64,000 nt of DNA from Aquibium oceanicum (GTDB taxonomy: Bacteria > Pseudomonadota > Alphaproteobacteria > Rhizobiales > Rhizobiaceae). Position numbers and translations under genes: made by a program. The notes below the pieces were generated by a model. That model did no database searches. It was not told the origin of the DNA and was given only the letters and a program-made list of their open reading frames with translations. Shown one piece after another: positions 34,675 to 43,268 of the stretch; positions within the stretch are counted from its first letter, which is position 1; every line of letters starts with the position of its first letter. Where the stretch lies: contig NZ_CP018171.1 in the NCBI RefSeq assembly GCF_001889605.1, forward strand, positions 4,362,501 to 4,426,500, read 5' to 3'.

Positions 34675-35582
34675 TTGGCCGTTTCTGTTACGCCGTAGGG
34701 CGCGGTTCGAGCAACCGGTGGAGACGCGAAGCCCTTATCGAGCGAAGCGTCGGAGGCGGTTGCGGCGAGAGTTCCGGCGAAGGCCGCCGGGGTCTGGTAT
34801 CCGAGCGAGGAATGAGGTCTCGCAGAGTTGAAGTCCTGCCGCCACTCGGCGATGGCGTTGCGGGCGTGGTCGAGGCCGAAGAACAGGCTCTCGTTCAGGA
34901 GTTCGTCGCGCATCCGGCCGTTGAAGGATTCGACGTAACCGTTTTGCATGGGCTTGCCCGGCGCGATGTAGTGCCATTCGACGCGATGATCCTTCGACCA
35001 GGCGAGGATCGCGTTCGAGGTGAACTCCGTGCCGTGGTCGGAAACGATCATGTCCGGCTTGCCGCGACGGCTGATCAGATCGGTCAGCTCACGGGCCACC
35101 CGACGACCGGAGATCGACGTGTCGGGGATGGCGCCCAGGCATTCGCGGGTCACGTCGTCGACGATGTTGAGCACGCGGAACCGCCGCCCGCAGGCAAACT
35201 GGTCGTGCACGAAGTCCAGCGACCAACGCGCGTTCGGCCTCGCCTCGACCAGGATCGGCGCCCGCGTGCCCACCGCGCGTCGCCGCGCCCGGCGCTTGCG
35301 CACTGTCAGCCCCTCCTCGCGGTAGAGCCGATAGATGCGGTTGATCCCTGATGGCTCGCCCTCGCGCCGCAGCAGGATGAACAGGCGCCGATAGCCGAAA
35401 CGCCGGCGCTCGTTGGCGAGATCGCGCAGCCGGCCGCGCAGTTCGGTCTCCGGCGCCCGGCACGACTGGTAGCGGATCATCGTGCGATCGGCACCGACGA
35501 TGGAACAGGCCCGACGCTCCGACAGACCCATGACGGCCTGCAGATGCGCGACGGCTTCGCGCTTGGCGGCGGGCCCTACCAT
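34653..35582 (-). CDS. IS3-family transposase OrfB (DDE integrase)
   Basis: 309 residues. HTH_21-like N-terminus ([29 protein letters not shown]) and an rve catalytic core with the D, D(35)E triad: Asp123 (SLDFVHD), Asp182 (IVSDHGTEF) and Glu218 ([14 protein letters not shown]), 35 residues apart. The ATG at 35582 overlaps orfA, but the functional enzyme is normally OrfAB made by -1 frameshifting. Intact, so the element may still be active. Confidence 0.95.
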   Translation of the reverse strand: MVGPAAKREAVAHLQAVMGLSERRACSIVGADRTMIRYQSCRAPETELRGRLRDLANERRRFGYRRLFILLRREGEPSGINRIYRLYREEGLTVRKRRARRRAVGTRAPILVEARPNARWSLDFVHDQFACGRRFRVLNIVDDVTRECLGAIPDTSISGRRVARELTDLISRRGKPDMIVSDHGTEFTSNAILAWSKDHRVEWHYIAPGKPMQNGYVESFNGRMRDELLNESLFFGLDHARNAIAEWRQDFNSARPHSSLGYQTPAAFAGTLAATASDASLDKGFASPPVARTAPYGVTETAKALTAAG

Positions 35583-35842
35583 TTTTTTGACAGGAGCTCG
35601 CGAAGGGCCGAGGCTTCCAGCATCTGCTCGGCGAGCAGGTTCTTCAGCCTCCCGTTCTCGTCTTCCAAAGCCCTCAGGCGCTTGGCGTCGGACACGTCCA
35701 TGCCGCCATACTTCGCCTTCCAGTTATACAGCGTCGCCTCAGAGACCCCGTGCTTGCGGGCCAGGTCACCTGCCTTCGCACCCGCCTCGTGCTCGCGTAG
35801 AACCCCGATGATCTGCTCTTCCGTAAATCGCTTTCGCTTCAT
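35576..35842 (-). CDS. IS3-family transposase OrfA
   Basis: 88 residues. Helix-turn-helix ([42 protein letters not shown]) and a C-terminal leucine zipper ([20 protein letters not shown]). The frame ends at KKW followed by TAG. The slippery heptamer A AAA AAA is the antiparallel T7 at 35582-35588, where a -1 shift leads into orfB. Confidence 0.93.
   Translation of the reverse strand: MKRKRFTEEQIIGVLREHEAGAKAGDLARKHGVSEATLYNWKAKYGGMDVSDAKRLRALEDENGRLKNLLAEQMLEASALRELLSKKW
35582..35588 (-). other. Programmed -1 frameshift site of the IS
   Basis: Seven A residues on the minus strand at the end of orfA (reading TCA AAA AAA TGG). Slipping back one base enters the orfB frame (ATG GTA). This is the classic A-AAA-AAA signal of the IS3 family. 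Confidence 0.8.
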
Positions 35843-35868
35843 CTGTCCGTCCTTCGATCGAGAGCCGG

Positions 35869-35908
35869 ACTCTAACTCCAGGTGGAGGAAAAACTCAGTG
35901 GCAGGTCA
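35869..35908 (-). repeat. IS right inverted repeat
   Basis: Reverse complement begins TGACCTGCCACTGA, identical over 14 bp to the left end, then diverges with an indel before the shared gttagag block. It precedes orfA by 26 bp and probably includes the weak transposase promoter. Confidence 0.8.
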
Positions 35909-36209
35909 GAACGTCGAGCCATCCTTCGATTTTACGCAGTGTCTCGTCGAAGAAGTCCTTCGCCAAACCAACGGGTGTGCGCCGAAAAGATTTGTCCGTA
36001 TTGAGCGACCGCCGATCAATCGCGTCAGGATTGGTGTTGCCCAGAGCGATCTTGAATTCTTCGATCAGCAGCTCGGGTCGCGGACTGCGTTCTCTTGCCT
36101 CTTTGCCGGCATATACCTTCTTCCCGTCGTAATAGAGTGTGGTCGGGACGATGTGGCTATCGTCGGCTCGCGCCAGCTTTACAGCGCTGATGAACGGAAC
36201 TTTCTTCAA
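35909..36209 (-). pseudogene. 5' fragment of a gene truncated by the IS, weakly Hsp70/actin-fold-like
   Basis: About 100 codons from TTG 36209 to the IS end, where the frame runs into the inverted repeat and stops. It reads IVPTTLYYDGKKVYAGKEA and later LIEEFKIALGNTN, which recalls the part after the phosphate-1 loop of Hsp70-like ATPases, but the IDFGTTNS motif is missing upstream. An in-frame TAG precedes it by six codons, so the start is TTG or the 5' end is also damaged. The composition is less GC-rich than its neighbours. Identity uncertain. Confidence 0.45.
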
Positions 36210-36652
36210 TGCAATTCCCGACCTCTAAAAATCGTGTAACAATTGCAGCATAATCTCTGGGCTGGAACAATAGCTTCACAATGGCTATCCAAACGTTTGA
36301 ATTGCGCTCAGTTTAGCGGGGAACCACACCGTCCGTATCGCCAAAATCGCGACCGTGTTGAGTACTCCTTTGACTATCACCCTCTGCAATATGATATAAG
36401 GTCGTTGTCGAGTATCTTCCCAACCCGTCATTGCGGCTGCTAGGGGATCGCTATGACGGATTAAACGACCGCAATGGCGTTGAAAAGCGAATGGCCGCTT
36501 CGTCTTTTCCGCAGCCGCTCCGAACGATGCCCGGATTTTTGCCTTCCACCCCTCGTCCCGACCCCCTATTGTGCAGTGCAGCAACGATTGCGCCGCCGGG
36601 ACGTTGGAGGGACTGCCGTCCAATCCCGGACGCTTGAACGGGAACCTCTCAA
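36210..36652. other. AT-richer gap with no convincing gene
   Basis: 443 bp between the truncated fragment and the esterase gene. Short open frames exist on both strands (for example a 112-codon minus-strand one) but none has a protein-like composition, SD or family motif. The lower GC content matches the fragment beside it and suggests that it came with the same acquired segment. It should contain the esterase promoter. Confidence 0.5.
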
Positions 36653-37792
36653 TTGCGAAACATATCCGATACGATCGCGCGCCTTTCGGCGATGCGGGCG
36701 CGGCAGGGCGCCGGTTTGGGCCAGGCCGGCGCGACGAGCCATCTGACGCCGCTGACGGCCTTCGGCTCCAACCCCGGCGCGCTGAAGGCGGCGTACCATG
36801 TGCCCGAGGACTTGCCGGACGGGGCGCCGCTGGTGGTGGTGCTGCACGGGTGCACGCAGGACGCCGCCGGCTACGACCGGCATTCCGGCTGGTCGACGCT
36901 TGCCGAGGAGGCGGGATTCGCGGTGCTCTATGCCGAGCAGCAGCGCGGCAACAACGCCAATCTGTGCTTCAACTGGTTCCAGCCCGCCGATGCGCGGCGC
37001 GGGGCGGGAGAGGCGCTGTCGATCCGGCAGATGGTGGAGGCGATGCTGGTCGAGCACGGCCTCGACCGCCAGCGCGTCTTCGTCACCGGGCTCTCGGCCG
37101 GCGGCGCGATGGCGGCGACCATGCTGGCGGCCTATCCGGACGTGTTTGCCGCCGGCGCGATCATCGCCGGCCTGCCGCACGGCAGCGCCACGACCGTGCC
37201 CGAGGCGTTCGACCGCATGCGCGGCCATGGCGGCGGATCGGTGGAGGAGCTTCAGAGCGCACTGCGCGGCGCCTCGAACCATCGCGGGCCGTGGCCAAGA
37301 ATTTCGGTCTGGCACGGCACGGCGGACCACACCGTGGCGCCCTCCAATGCCGACGCCATCGTGGCGCAATGGCAGAGGGTGCACGGGCTCGGCGCGAACC
37401 CGAGCCGCTCGGAGACGGCGGGCCGGCTGACGCGGCAGGTCTGGTGCGACGCCGCCGGCGAGGCGGTGCTGGAGGTCAACATGATCGCCGGCATGGGCCA
37501 CGGCACGCCGGTCGGCCATGACGGGCCGGGGTCGGTGGGACCCTACATGCTGGACGTCGGCATTTCGTCGACGCGGCGGATTGCCGGGTTCTGGGGCATC
37601 GCGCAAGCGGTCGTGACGGAAGGGGAAACGGATGCCGTGTCGCCCGCCTCCCGGCCCCATCGCGATGCGACCGGGCAGGATGCGACGAAGGCCGCGGCGC
37701 CGAAGCGGGATACGCATCAGCCGGCAGCGGAGGCGACCGGCGTCCAGAAGATCATCGAGGATGCCCTGCGCACGGCGGGCCTGATGCACTGA
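36653..37792 (+). CDS. Extracellular-type esterase, polyhydroxybutyrate depolymerase family
   Basis: 379 residues from TTG 36653. Alpha/beta hydrolase of the PHB-depolymerase/LpqC esterase group: oxyanion motif VVLHGCTQDAAGYDRHSGW (63-80), nucleophile Ser148 in GLSAGG, Asp225 in WHGTADHTV and His283 in GMGHGTPVG. The CFNWFQPADARRG segment is diagnostic. No signal peptide is evident, so the substrate may be an intracellular polyester or an unrelated ester. The C-terminal 60 residues are a low-complexity tail. Separated from katE by a bidirectional terminator. Confidence 0.88.
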   Translation: MRNISDTIARLSAMRARQGAGLGQAGATSHLTPLTAFGSNPGALKAAYHVPEDLPDGAPLVVVLHGCTQDAAGYDRHSGWSTLAEEAGFAVLYAEQQRGNNANLCFNWFQPADARRGAGEALSIRQMVEAMLVEHGLDRQRVFVTGLSAGGAMAATMLAAYPDVFAAGAIIAGLPHGSATTVPEAFDRMRGHGGGSVEELQSALRGASNHRGPWPRISVWHGTADHTVAPSNADAIVAQWQRVHGLGANPSRSETAGRLTRQVWCDAAGEAVLEVNMIAGMGHGTPVGHDGPGSVGPYMLDVGISSTRRIAGFWGIAQAVVTEGETDAVSPASRPHRDATGQDATKAAAPKRDTHQPAAEATGVQKIIEDALRTAGLMH

Positions 37793-37825
37793 CCGGCACA
37801 CTTCGCGCGGGTCACCGAACAAGCA

Positions 37826-37856
37826 CGAAGGCGCCGGCTCTGCACCGGCGCCTTCG
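37826..37856. terminator. Bidirectional terminator between esterase and catalase
   Basis: Perfect 12-bp stem, cgaaggcgccgg at 37826-37837 with its complement at 37845-37856, 7-nt loop. It stands between convergent genes and is suited to stop transcription from both. Confidence 0.75.
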
Positions 37857-37877
37857 CTTCCTACATGGTCGGGGCCG

Positions 37878-39992
37878 CTACAGCTTGACCGCCATCTCGC
37901 GGCTCCAGAGACGCAGTTTGCGGCAGGAGGCGATGAAACCGTCGATCGCCTTCTGGCCGTCGCCGATGTCGATCATTCCTTCGTCGGCGTCCGGCTCCAC
38001 GCCTGCCTTCTGAAGCAGCGGCGCGGCGTGGGCGGTGATGCCGATGAACTTGCAGTGGGCAAAGGCGTCGGCAACGAAATCGCGCGCGGCGGCCTCGCCC
38101 GTCAGGTGCTCGGCTCCCTCCTCCGACAGGATCAGCGCCACGGCGTCGAACAGGACCGACGGCCCGCCGTCGATCATGTGCTTGGCCTCGATCCAGCTGC
38201 CGTCGGCCGCCTCGACGCCGCCGACCCTGGGCGCCACGACCTCCATCATCGCGCCTTCCTTCTGGAGCGCGGCCTGAAGCTTCTTCAGGAGCGCGGCGTC
38301 GGCGCCGGGGCTGACCAGGACGCCGACCTTGCGGCCGGCAAAGCTGTCGGGGCCGTTCTGGATGATCGAGAGCGCCGGGGACGGGTCGAGATCGGTGCGC
38401 GGCGTCACCGCAGCGTCGGCCGGCTTGGGCAGCTTCTTCATGCCGAGCTTGTCGGCAACCATCTCGGCCAGTCCCTCGTCGATGTTGAGGAGATGCGAGA
38501 CCATGCGCTCGCGGATCGCCGGGGTCTCGACCTTGGAGAGTTCGAAGGTCAGGGCCATGGCGATGTGCTTCTGCTCCGGCGCGGTCTGGCTGTCGAAGAA
38601 CTGCCGCGCCTGGCTGTAGTGATCGGCAAAACTCTCCGCCCGCAGGCGCACCTTCTCGCCCTCGAGCGGCTCGGCGAAGGAGCGGAAGCCGCGACGGGGC
38701 GATTCGCGCGGGCCGTCGTCGAACGAGTTCGGCTGATAGTTGGTGCGCCCGACGGGGTTGCGCATCGCCATGTGCCCGTCCTGCTGGAAGTGGTGCATCG
38801 GGCACTTCGGCGCGTTGATCGGGATATGGCTGAAGTTGGTCGAGCCCAGCCGTTTGATCTGGGTGTCGAGGTAGGAGAAGTTGCGGCCCTGCAGCAGCGG
38901 GTCGTTGGAGAAGTCGACCCCGGGCGGCACGTTCTGCGTCATGAACGCGACCTGCTCGGTCTCGGCGAAGAAGTTGTCGGGCATGCGGTCGAGCACCAGC
39001 CGGCCGACGGGGATCGGCTTCAGCAGTTCCTCGGGGATGATCTTGGTCGGGTCGAGCACGTCGAAATCGAAGCCGTCGGCGAAGGCCTGGTCGAAGAGCT
39101 GTACGCGCAGTTCCCATTCGGGGAAATCGCCCGCCTGGATCGCGTCCCACAGGTCTCGGCGGTGGAAGTCGGGATCGGCGCCATTGATCTTCACGGCCTC
39201 GTTCCACACGACGGACTGGAGCCCGGCCTTGGGCTTCCAGTGGAATTTGACGAAGGTCGACTCGTCCTTCTCGTTCAGGAAGCGGAAGGTGTGGACGCCG
39301 AACCCTTCCATGAAGCGGAAGGAGCGCGGGATGGCGCGGTCGGACATGACCCACATGATCATGTTCATGGATTCGGGGGTCAGCGAGATGAAGTCCCAGA
39401 AATTGTCGTGCGCCGACTGAGCCTGCGGGAAGCCGCGGTCCGGCTCGGCCTTCACGGAGTGGATCAAGTCGGGGAACTTGATCGCGTCCTGGATGAAGAA
39501 GACCGGGATGTTGTTGCCGACGATGTCCCAGTTGCCTTCCTTGGTGTAGAGCTTGACCGCGAAGCCGCGCACGTCGCGGGCGAGGTCGAACGAGCCCTTG
39601 GAGCCGGCGACGGTGGAAAAGCGCACGAAGGCCGGGGTCTTCTCGCCGGCGCGCTGGAAAATGTCGGCGCGGGTGTATTTGGCGAGCGACTCGTAGGTCT
39701 CGAAATAACCGTGCGCGCCGTAGCCGCGCGCATGCACCACGCGCTCGGGGATGCGTTCGTGGTCGAAATGGAAGATCTTCTCGCGGAAGTGGAAGTCCTC
39801 GATCAGGCTCGGGCCACGCGGGCCGGCCTTCAGCGTGTTCTGGTCGTCTGACACGGGCACGCCGTGCGCCGTGGTCATGACGGGCGTATCGCCCTCGGCG
39901 ATCTGGTGCAGTTCGCCGCCATTGCCGCGCACGAGTTTCTGGTCGTGGATCGTCGCGGTCGTGCTGGACGACTGTTTGGTGGACTTGGCCAT
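37878..39992 (-). CDS. katE: Large-subunit monofunctional catalase (HPII/KatE type)
   Basis: 704 residues, the large clade 2 catalase. It decomposes hydrogen peroxide with heme. Active-site His87 ([12 protein letters not shown]), Ser126 (VRFSTV) and Asn161 (VGNNIPVFF) have the same spacing as His128, Ser167 and Asn201 of E. coli HPII. The proximal Tyr is in [10 protein letters not shown] (about 374). The C-terminal 150 residues form the glutamine-amidotransferase-like domain of this clade ([13 protein letters not shown], then [20 protein letters not shown]). Minus strand, single gene. Confidence 0.96.
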   Translation of the reverse strand: MAKSTKQSSSTTATIHDQKLVRGNGGELHQIAEGDTPVMTTAHGVPVSDDQNTLKAGPRGPSLIEDFHFREKIFHFDHERIPERVVHARGYGAHGYFETYESLAKYTRADIFQRAGEKTPAFVRFSTVAGSKGSFDLARDVRGFAVKLYTKEGNWDIVGNNIPVFFIQDAIKFPDLIHSVKAEPDRGFPQAQSAHDNFWDFISLTPESMNMIMWVMSDRAIPRSFRFMEGFGVHTFRFLNEKDESTFVKFHWKPKAGLQSVVWNEAVKINGADPDFHRRDLWDAIQAGDFPEWELRVQLFDQAFADGFDFDVLDPTKIIPEELLKPIPVGRLVLDRMPDNFFAETEQVAFMTQNVPPGVDFSNDPLLQGRNFSYLDTQIKRLGSTNFSHIPINAPKCPMHHFQQDGHMAMRNPVGRTNYQPNSFDDGPRESPRRGFRSFAEPLEGEKVRLRAESFADHYSQARQFFDSQTAPEQKHIAMALTFELSKVETPAIRERMVSHLLNIDEGLAEMVADKLGMKKLPKPADAAVTPRTDLDPSPALSIIQNGPDSFAGRKVGVLVSPGADAALLKKLQAALQKEGAMMEVVAPRVGGVEAADGSWIEAKHMIDGGPSVLFDAVALILSEEGAEHLTGEAAARDFVADAFAHCKFIGITAHAAPLLQKAGVEPDADEGMIDIGDGQKAIDGFIASCRKLRLWSREMAVKL

Positions 39993-40105
39993 AGTGGTTC
40001 CTTCGAGAAGAGAGACGCGCAGCGCGCGTTTCGCTTAATGAAGCGGCAGCCTTAGGGTTCCACGGTGGTTGCAATGGAGGGTGGCGGATGGCGTGCCACC
40101 ACGGC

Positions 40106-41278
40106 TCAGTCGGTCTTCCGCGCGCGGTTTCCCGTGCCCGGCAGGGTGCCTTCCAGCTTGCAGATGATGCCGAGCATGATCTCGTCGGCGCCGCCGCCGA
40201 TCGAGACGAGGCGGGTGTCGCGGTAAGCGCGGCTGATGGGATTGTCGGCGGTGAAGCCCATGCCGCCCCAGTATTGCAGGCAGGCATCGGAGATCTCGCG
40301 CGCCAGCCGCCCGGTCTTGAGCTTGGCCATGGAGGCGAGTTTCGTCACGTCGCTGCCGGCGACGTACTGCTCCACCGCGCTCCAGGCGAGCGCACGCAGC
40401 GCCTCGACCTCGGTGCGCAGTTCCGCCAGGCGGAAATGCACCACCTGGTTGTCGAGGATCGACTTGCCGAAGGCGTTGCGCTCGGAGGTGTATTCGATGG
40501 TGAGATCGATGAGGCGGTCGAAGGCCTTGATCGAACTCGCGGTCAGATAGAGCCGCTCCTCCTGGAACTGCAGCATCTGGTAGGTGAAGCCCATGCCCTC
40601 CTGCCCGATCAGGTTGGCCGCGGGAACGCGCACCTCGTCGAAGAAGAGCTGCGCGGTGTCGGAGGAGTTCATGCCGATCTTGTGGATCTTCTGGCGCGTG
40701 ATTCCCCTGGCGTCCATCGGCACGCAGATCAGCGACTTGTTCTTGTGCGGCTGGCCGTCGGAGGTGTTGGCGAGCAGGCAGCACCAGTCGGCCTTCATGC
40801 CGTTGGTGATCCACATCTTGGTGCCGGAGATGACGTAGTCGTCGCCGTCGCGGCGCGCCACCGTCTTCGTGCCCGCGACGTCGGAGCCGGCGCCCGGTTC
40901 GCTGATGCCCACGCAGCCGACGAAATCGCCGGCGATCGAGGGCGCGAGGAAGTTCTTCTTGACGTGGTCGGAGCCGAAGCGGTTCAGCGCGGGGGTGCAC
41001 ATGTCGGTGTGGACGCCGATCGCCATCGGCACGCCGCCGCAGGCGCACAGGCCCAGTTCCTCGGCCATGACCATGGAATAGGAGAAGTCGAGCCCGAGCC
41101 CGCCATAGTCCGGATCGTACTTGATGCCGAGCAGGCCGAGATCGCCGAGCTTCTTGAAGACCTCGTGCGAGGGAAACTCCTCCGCCGCCTCCCATTCGTC
41201 CACGTATGGATCGAGTTCGGTCTCGACGAATTTCGCCACCGTGCGGCGCAGATCCTGGTGTTCGGACGTGAACTGTAT
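40106..41278 (-). CDS. Acyl-CoA dehydrogenase with apparent ATA start
   Basis: 390 residues, FAD-dependent acyl-CoA dehydrogenase with CVGISEPGAGSDVAG, GTKMWITNG, YTSERNAFGKSI and the C-terminal YWGGMGFTADNPISRAYRDTR. Homologues normally begin MQFTxEH; here the equivalent codon at 41278-41276 is ATA, placed 4-7 nt after a strong SD (ggaggagg). An ATG at 41282 is one frame off. The only standard in-frame start is TTG 41350, which would add 24 unconserved residues. Substrate unknown. Divergent from the SCP2 gene. Confidence 0.88.
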   Translation of the reverse strand: MQFTSEHQDLRRTVAKFVETELDPYVDEWEAAEEFPSHEVFKKLGDLGLLGIKYDPDYGGLGLDFSYSMVMAEELGLCACGGVPMAIGVHTDMCTPALNRFGSDHVKKNFLAPSIAGDFVGCVGISEPGAGSDVAGTKTVARRDGDDYVISGTKMWITNGMKADWCCLLANTSDGQPHKNKSLICVPMDARGITRQKIHKIGMNSSDTAQLFFDEVRVPAANLIGQEGMGFTYQMLQFQEERLYLTASSIKAFDRLIDLTIEYTSERNAFGKSILDNQVVHFRLAELRTEVEALRALAWSAVEQYVAGSDVTKLASMAKLKTGRLAREISDACLQYWGGMGFTADNPISRAYRDTRLVSIGGGADEIMLGIICKLEGTLPGTGNRARKTD

Positions 41279-41521
41279 GCATCCTCCTCCTCGGCACGCC
41301 GCCTGCCTCGACAACGCGAACGGTGCGGCACCGTCGCACGCGCGAAACAAACTCCCGGCACGATGCTTTCTAGATCGAGCCGGGATTCTCCGGCGCGGAT
41401 GCTAGGCAACGTTGACGTAAACGTCAATCGACTGGTATGGGAAGCGCCGAAAGACGCCACTGCGGCGCAACCGATCAACCGAGGCGTTCATTGCGTTCGC
41501 CTGCACATCAAGGAGACTGAC

Positions 41522-41803
41522 ATGACCCTCGACGAGATTGCCACCGAAATGGGCAAGCGCCTGTCCGGCTCGGGCTTCGACCGCTCCGTGAAGATCGACC
41601 TCGGCTCCGACGGCGCCCTGATGATCGACGGCGAGACGGTGTCTACCGACGGCGGCGACGCTGACTGCACCATCACCATGAGCAAGGACGATTTCGAGGC
41701 ACTCGCCGCCGGCGACCTCAACCCGACCGCCGCCTTCATGCAGGGCAAGATGAAGGTCGACGGCGACATGTCGGCAGCGATGGCGCTGAGCCAGGTGCTC
41801 TGA
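41522..41803 (+). CDS. SCP2 sterol-binding domain protein
   Basis: 93 residues consisting of one SCP2-like lipid-binding domain: ATEMGKRLSGSGFDRSVKIDLGSDGALMIDG, then DADCTITMSKDDFEALAAGDLNPTAAFMQGKMKVDGDMSAAMALSQVL. Such stand-alone proteins bind lipids or acyl-CoA. SD aaggag lies 6-11 bp before ATG 41522. It is divergent from the acyl-CoA dehydrogenase, which suggests a shared role in fatty acid or lipid turnover. A strong terminator follows. Confidence 0.92.
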   Translation: MTLDEIATEMGKRLSGSGFDRSVKIDLGSDGALMIDGETVSTDGGDADCTITMSKDDFEALAAGDLNPTAAFMQGKMKVDGDMSAAMALSQVL

Positions 41804-41824
41804 AGCTTCGGCTATTCGTTTCCG

Positions 41825-41855
41825 GAGGGTGGCGGTTGCCGCCCTCTCTTTTTTT
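41825..41855 (+). terminator. Factor-independent terminator after SCP2 gene
   Basis: 9-bp stem gagggtggc / gccgccctc (41825-41833 and 41838-41846, one wobble), loop ggtt, followed by tctttttttt-like run to 41855. Textbook form, 22 bp after the stop. Confidence 0.9.
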
Positions 41856-41918
41856 GATCCTTAGCTCCTGCGGGAGCCAAGGATTGACAACCGATCCGCT
41901 ACCACGGATCGAAAGTTC

Positions 41919-42470
41919 ATGACCTACGATCGATCCTGGCTGGAGGCAGAGTTCCGCGCGAAAAGCCGCAAGAAGTTCGTGTTCTTCTGGGGTCATCAGC
42001 CGGCGAAGGATGGCAGCATCACAGCCGCATGCTTCAGCCAGTGGTGGCCCTCGCCCTTCACATCGGCGGGACGGATCTATCCGACCGCGGAACACTGGAT
42101 GATGGCTGGAAAGGCCCGGCTGTTCGGCGACGAAGAAGCCGCCGAGAAGATCCGCGCCGCATCGAGCCCGAAACAGGTGAAGGAATTCGGCAGGCAGGTC
42201 CGGGGGTTCGACGAGACACGCTGGAACGAGGCCAAGCTTTGCATCGTGGTGGAGGGCAATTTCGAGAAGTTCCGGCAGAACCCGCCGCTCGGCGAGTTCC
42301 TGCTCTCCACCGGCAACGCGGTCATCGTGGAGGCGAGCCCCGTCGACAGGATCTGGGGGATCGGCCTCGCGGCGGACAATGAGCGTGCGACGAACCCGCT
42401 GCAATGGCGCGGAGAAAACCTGCTCGGCTTTGCGCTCATGGAAGTGCGTGACCGGCTCGGACGACAATGA
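41919..42470 (+). CDS. NADAR family protein (YbiA-like)
   Basis: 183 residues. The NADAR fold is shown by FFWGHQ at the start, YPTAEHWMMAGKARLFGDEEAAEKI (54-78, with the conserved Glu58-His59-Trp60), GRQVRGFDETRWNEAKLCIVVEGNFEKFRQN and WGIGLAADNERATNPLQWRGENLLG. Family members include RibX/YbiA N-glycosidases that hydrolyse riboflavin-pathway intermediates and proteins that remove ADP-ribose from nucleic acid. Which applies here cannot be told. It is a single gene with no riboflavin or DarT-like neighbour. Confidence 0.9.
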   Translation: MTYDRSWLEAEFRAKSRKKFVFFWGHQPAKDGSITAACFSQWWPSPFTSAGRIYPTAEHWMMAGKARLFGDEEAAEKIRAASSPKQVKEFGRQVRGFDETRWNEAKLCIVVEGNFEKFRQNPPLGEFLLSTGNAVIVEASPVDRIWGIGLAADNERATNPLQWRGENLLGFALMEVRDRLGRQ

Positions 42471-42484
42471 TCGAATAAGAAAAA

Positions 42485-42533
42485 GGCCGCTCCCGACCGA
42501 AGGCCCCCGCTGCTCGACGCATCGGGAGCGGCC
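42485..42533 (-). terminator. Terminator between NADAR and GNAT genes
   Basis: 12-bp stem ggccgctcccga at 42485-42496 with its complement at 42522-42533. On the minus strand it is followed by tttttctta, so it mainly ends the GNAT transcript, and it could also end NADAR. Confidence 0.75.
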
Positions 42534-42545
42534 CAGAGGCCCGGC

Positions 42546-43160
42546 CTAGGCGGCCATGGCCCGGCGCGATGCGCCTGATCTGACGATCTTCCTCCCCGAC
42601 GCCTTCAGCACGCCCTTCGTGCCGTCGAGCCAACCCTCGATCAGTTCCAGCGCCAGGAAGCGGTCCTTCTCGTAGGGGCCGGGCATGGCGAGAGCGTCGG
42701 TCTTTTCAGCCGAGAAGCCGAAGCGGGCGTAGTAGGGCGCATCGCCGACGAGCAGGATGGCGCCGTGGCCGAGGCGGCGTGCCTCGGCGATGGCGTGGTT
42801 CATCAGGGCCGTGCCGAGCCCGGCGGACTTCAGCGCGGGATCGACGGCGAGCGGGCCGAGCAGCAGAGCGGGCGCGCGGCAATCGCCGACGCTCACGTCC
42901 CACAGCCGCACGGTGCCGATCAGACGACCCTCGGGGTCCCTGGCCGAGAAGGCGAGGCCCTCCGACGGCTTGCGGCCGCGCCGCAGCTTTTCCGACGACT
43001 TGCGCTTGCGCATCGGTCCCATGGCACGGTCGAGCAGCGCCTCGCGCTGCACGACGTCGGCGGGCTGTTCGCTTGCGATCGTGACGCTGCCGATCGCCTC
43101 CCTCGAGGGGGAGAGCGCCGTCACATGCATGTCACCGGCTACTGCAGTTTCGAAGTTCAT
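42546..43160 (-). CDS. GNAT family N-acetyltransferase
   Basis: 204 residues. The acetyl-CoA binding core is LLLGPLAVDPALKSAGLGTALMNHAIAEARRLGHGAILLVGD (motif A has the variant pattern KSAGLGTAL) followed by APYYARFGFSAEKTDALAMPG, typical of the YhbS-like GNAT group. A 50-residue N-terminal extension contains a basic patch (MRKRKSSEKLRRGRKP). Substrate unknown. It lies downstream of the decarboxylase gene in the same direction but behind that gene's hairpin. Confidence 0.85.
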   Translation of the reverse strand: MNFETAVAGDMHVTALSPSREAIGSVTIASEQPADVVQREALLDRAMGPMRKRKSSEKLRRGRKPSEGLAFSARDPEGRLIGTVRLWDVSVGDCRAPALLLGPLAVDPALKSAGLGTALMNHAIAEARRLGHGAILLVGDAPYYARFGFSAEKTDALAMPGPYEKDRFLALELIEGWLDGTKGVLKASGRKIVRSGASRRAMAA

Positions 43161-43234
43161 ATCCGCGATCCTTCACAAGCGGAGAAAAAGTCCACGAGCG
43201 AACCCGGCGCCGGCCTTAACGACCGGCGACGGGG

Positions 43235-43268
43235 GTGATCTGGCGGCTCTCGCGAGCCGTCAGATCAC
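43235..43268 (-). terminator. Long hairpin overlapping the decarboxylase stop
   Basis: 15-bp stem with one wobble (43235-43249 and 43254-43268), loop tcgc. Its 5' arm on the minus strand includes the last codons and the stop (43260-43262) of the decarboxylase. Terminator or mRNA 3'-end protector. No T-run. Confidence 0.6.

Larger units (their letters stand above)
34635..35908 (-). mobile_element. IS3-family insertion sequence (IS407-like), complete
   Basis: 1,274 bp. The ends are imperfect inverted repeats of roughly 38-40 bp with an identical outer 14 bp (TGACCTGCCACTGA) at 34635 and, reversed, at 35908. It begins TG and ends CA as IS3 elements do. It contains orfA and orfB in overlapping frames with a slippery A7. 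No matching 3-4 bp target duplication is seen (flanks ggtg and gaac), which suggests rearrangement after insertion. Truncated reading frames abut both ends. Confidence 0.9.

Noticed and set aside
34635-35908. Prophage or composite transposon
   Set aside because: Only a single IS3 element was found. No phage structural genes, integrase or second IS copy are present.
36285-36623. 112-codon minus-strand frame in the AT-richer gap
   Set aside because: No SD, motif or protein-like pattern, and it opposes the esterase promoter.
38028-39851. 607-codon open frame on the plus strand across katE
   Set aside because: Antisense of catalase. No motif, composition typical of the complementary strand.
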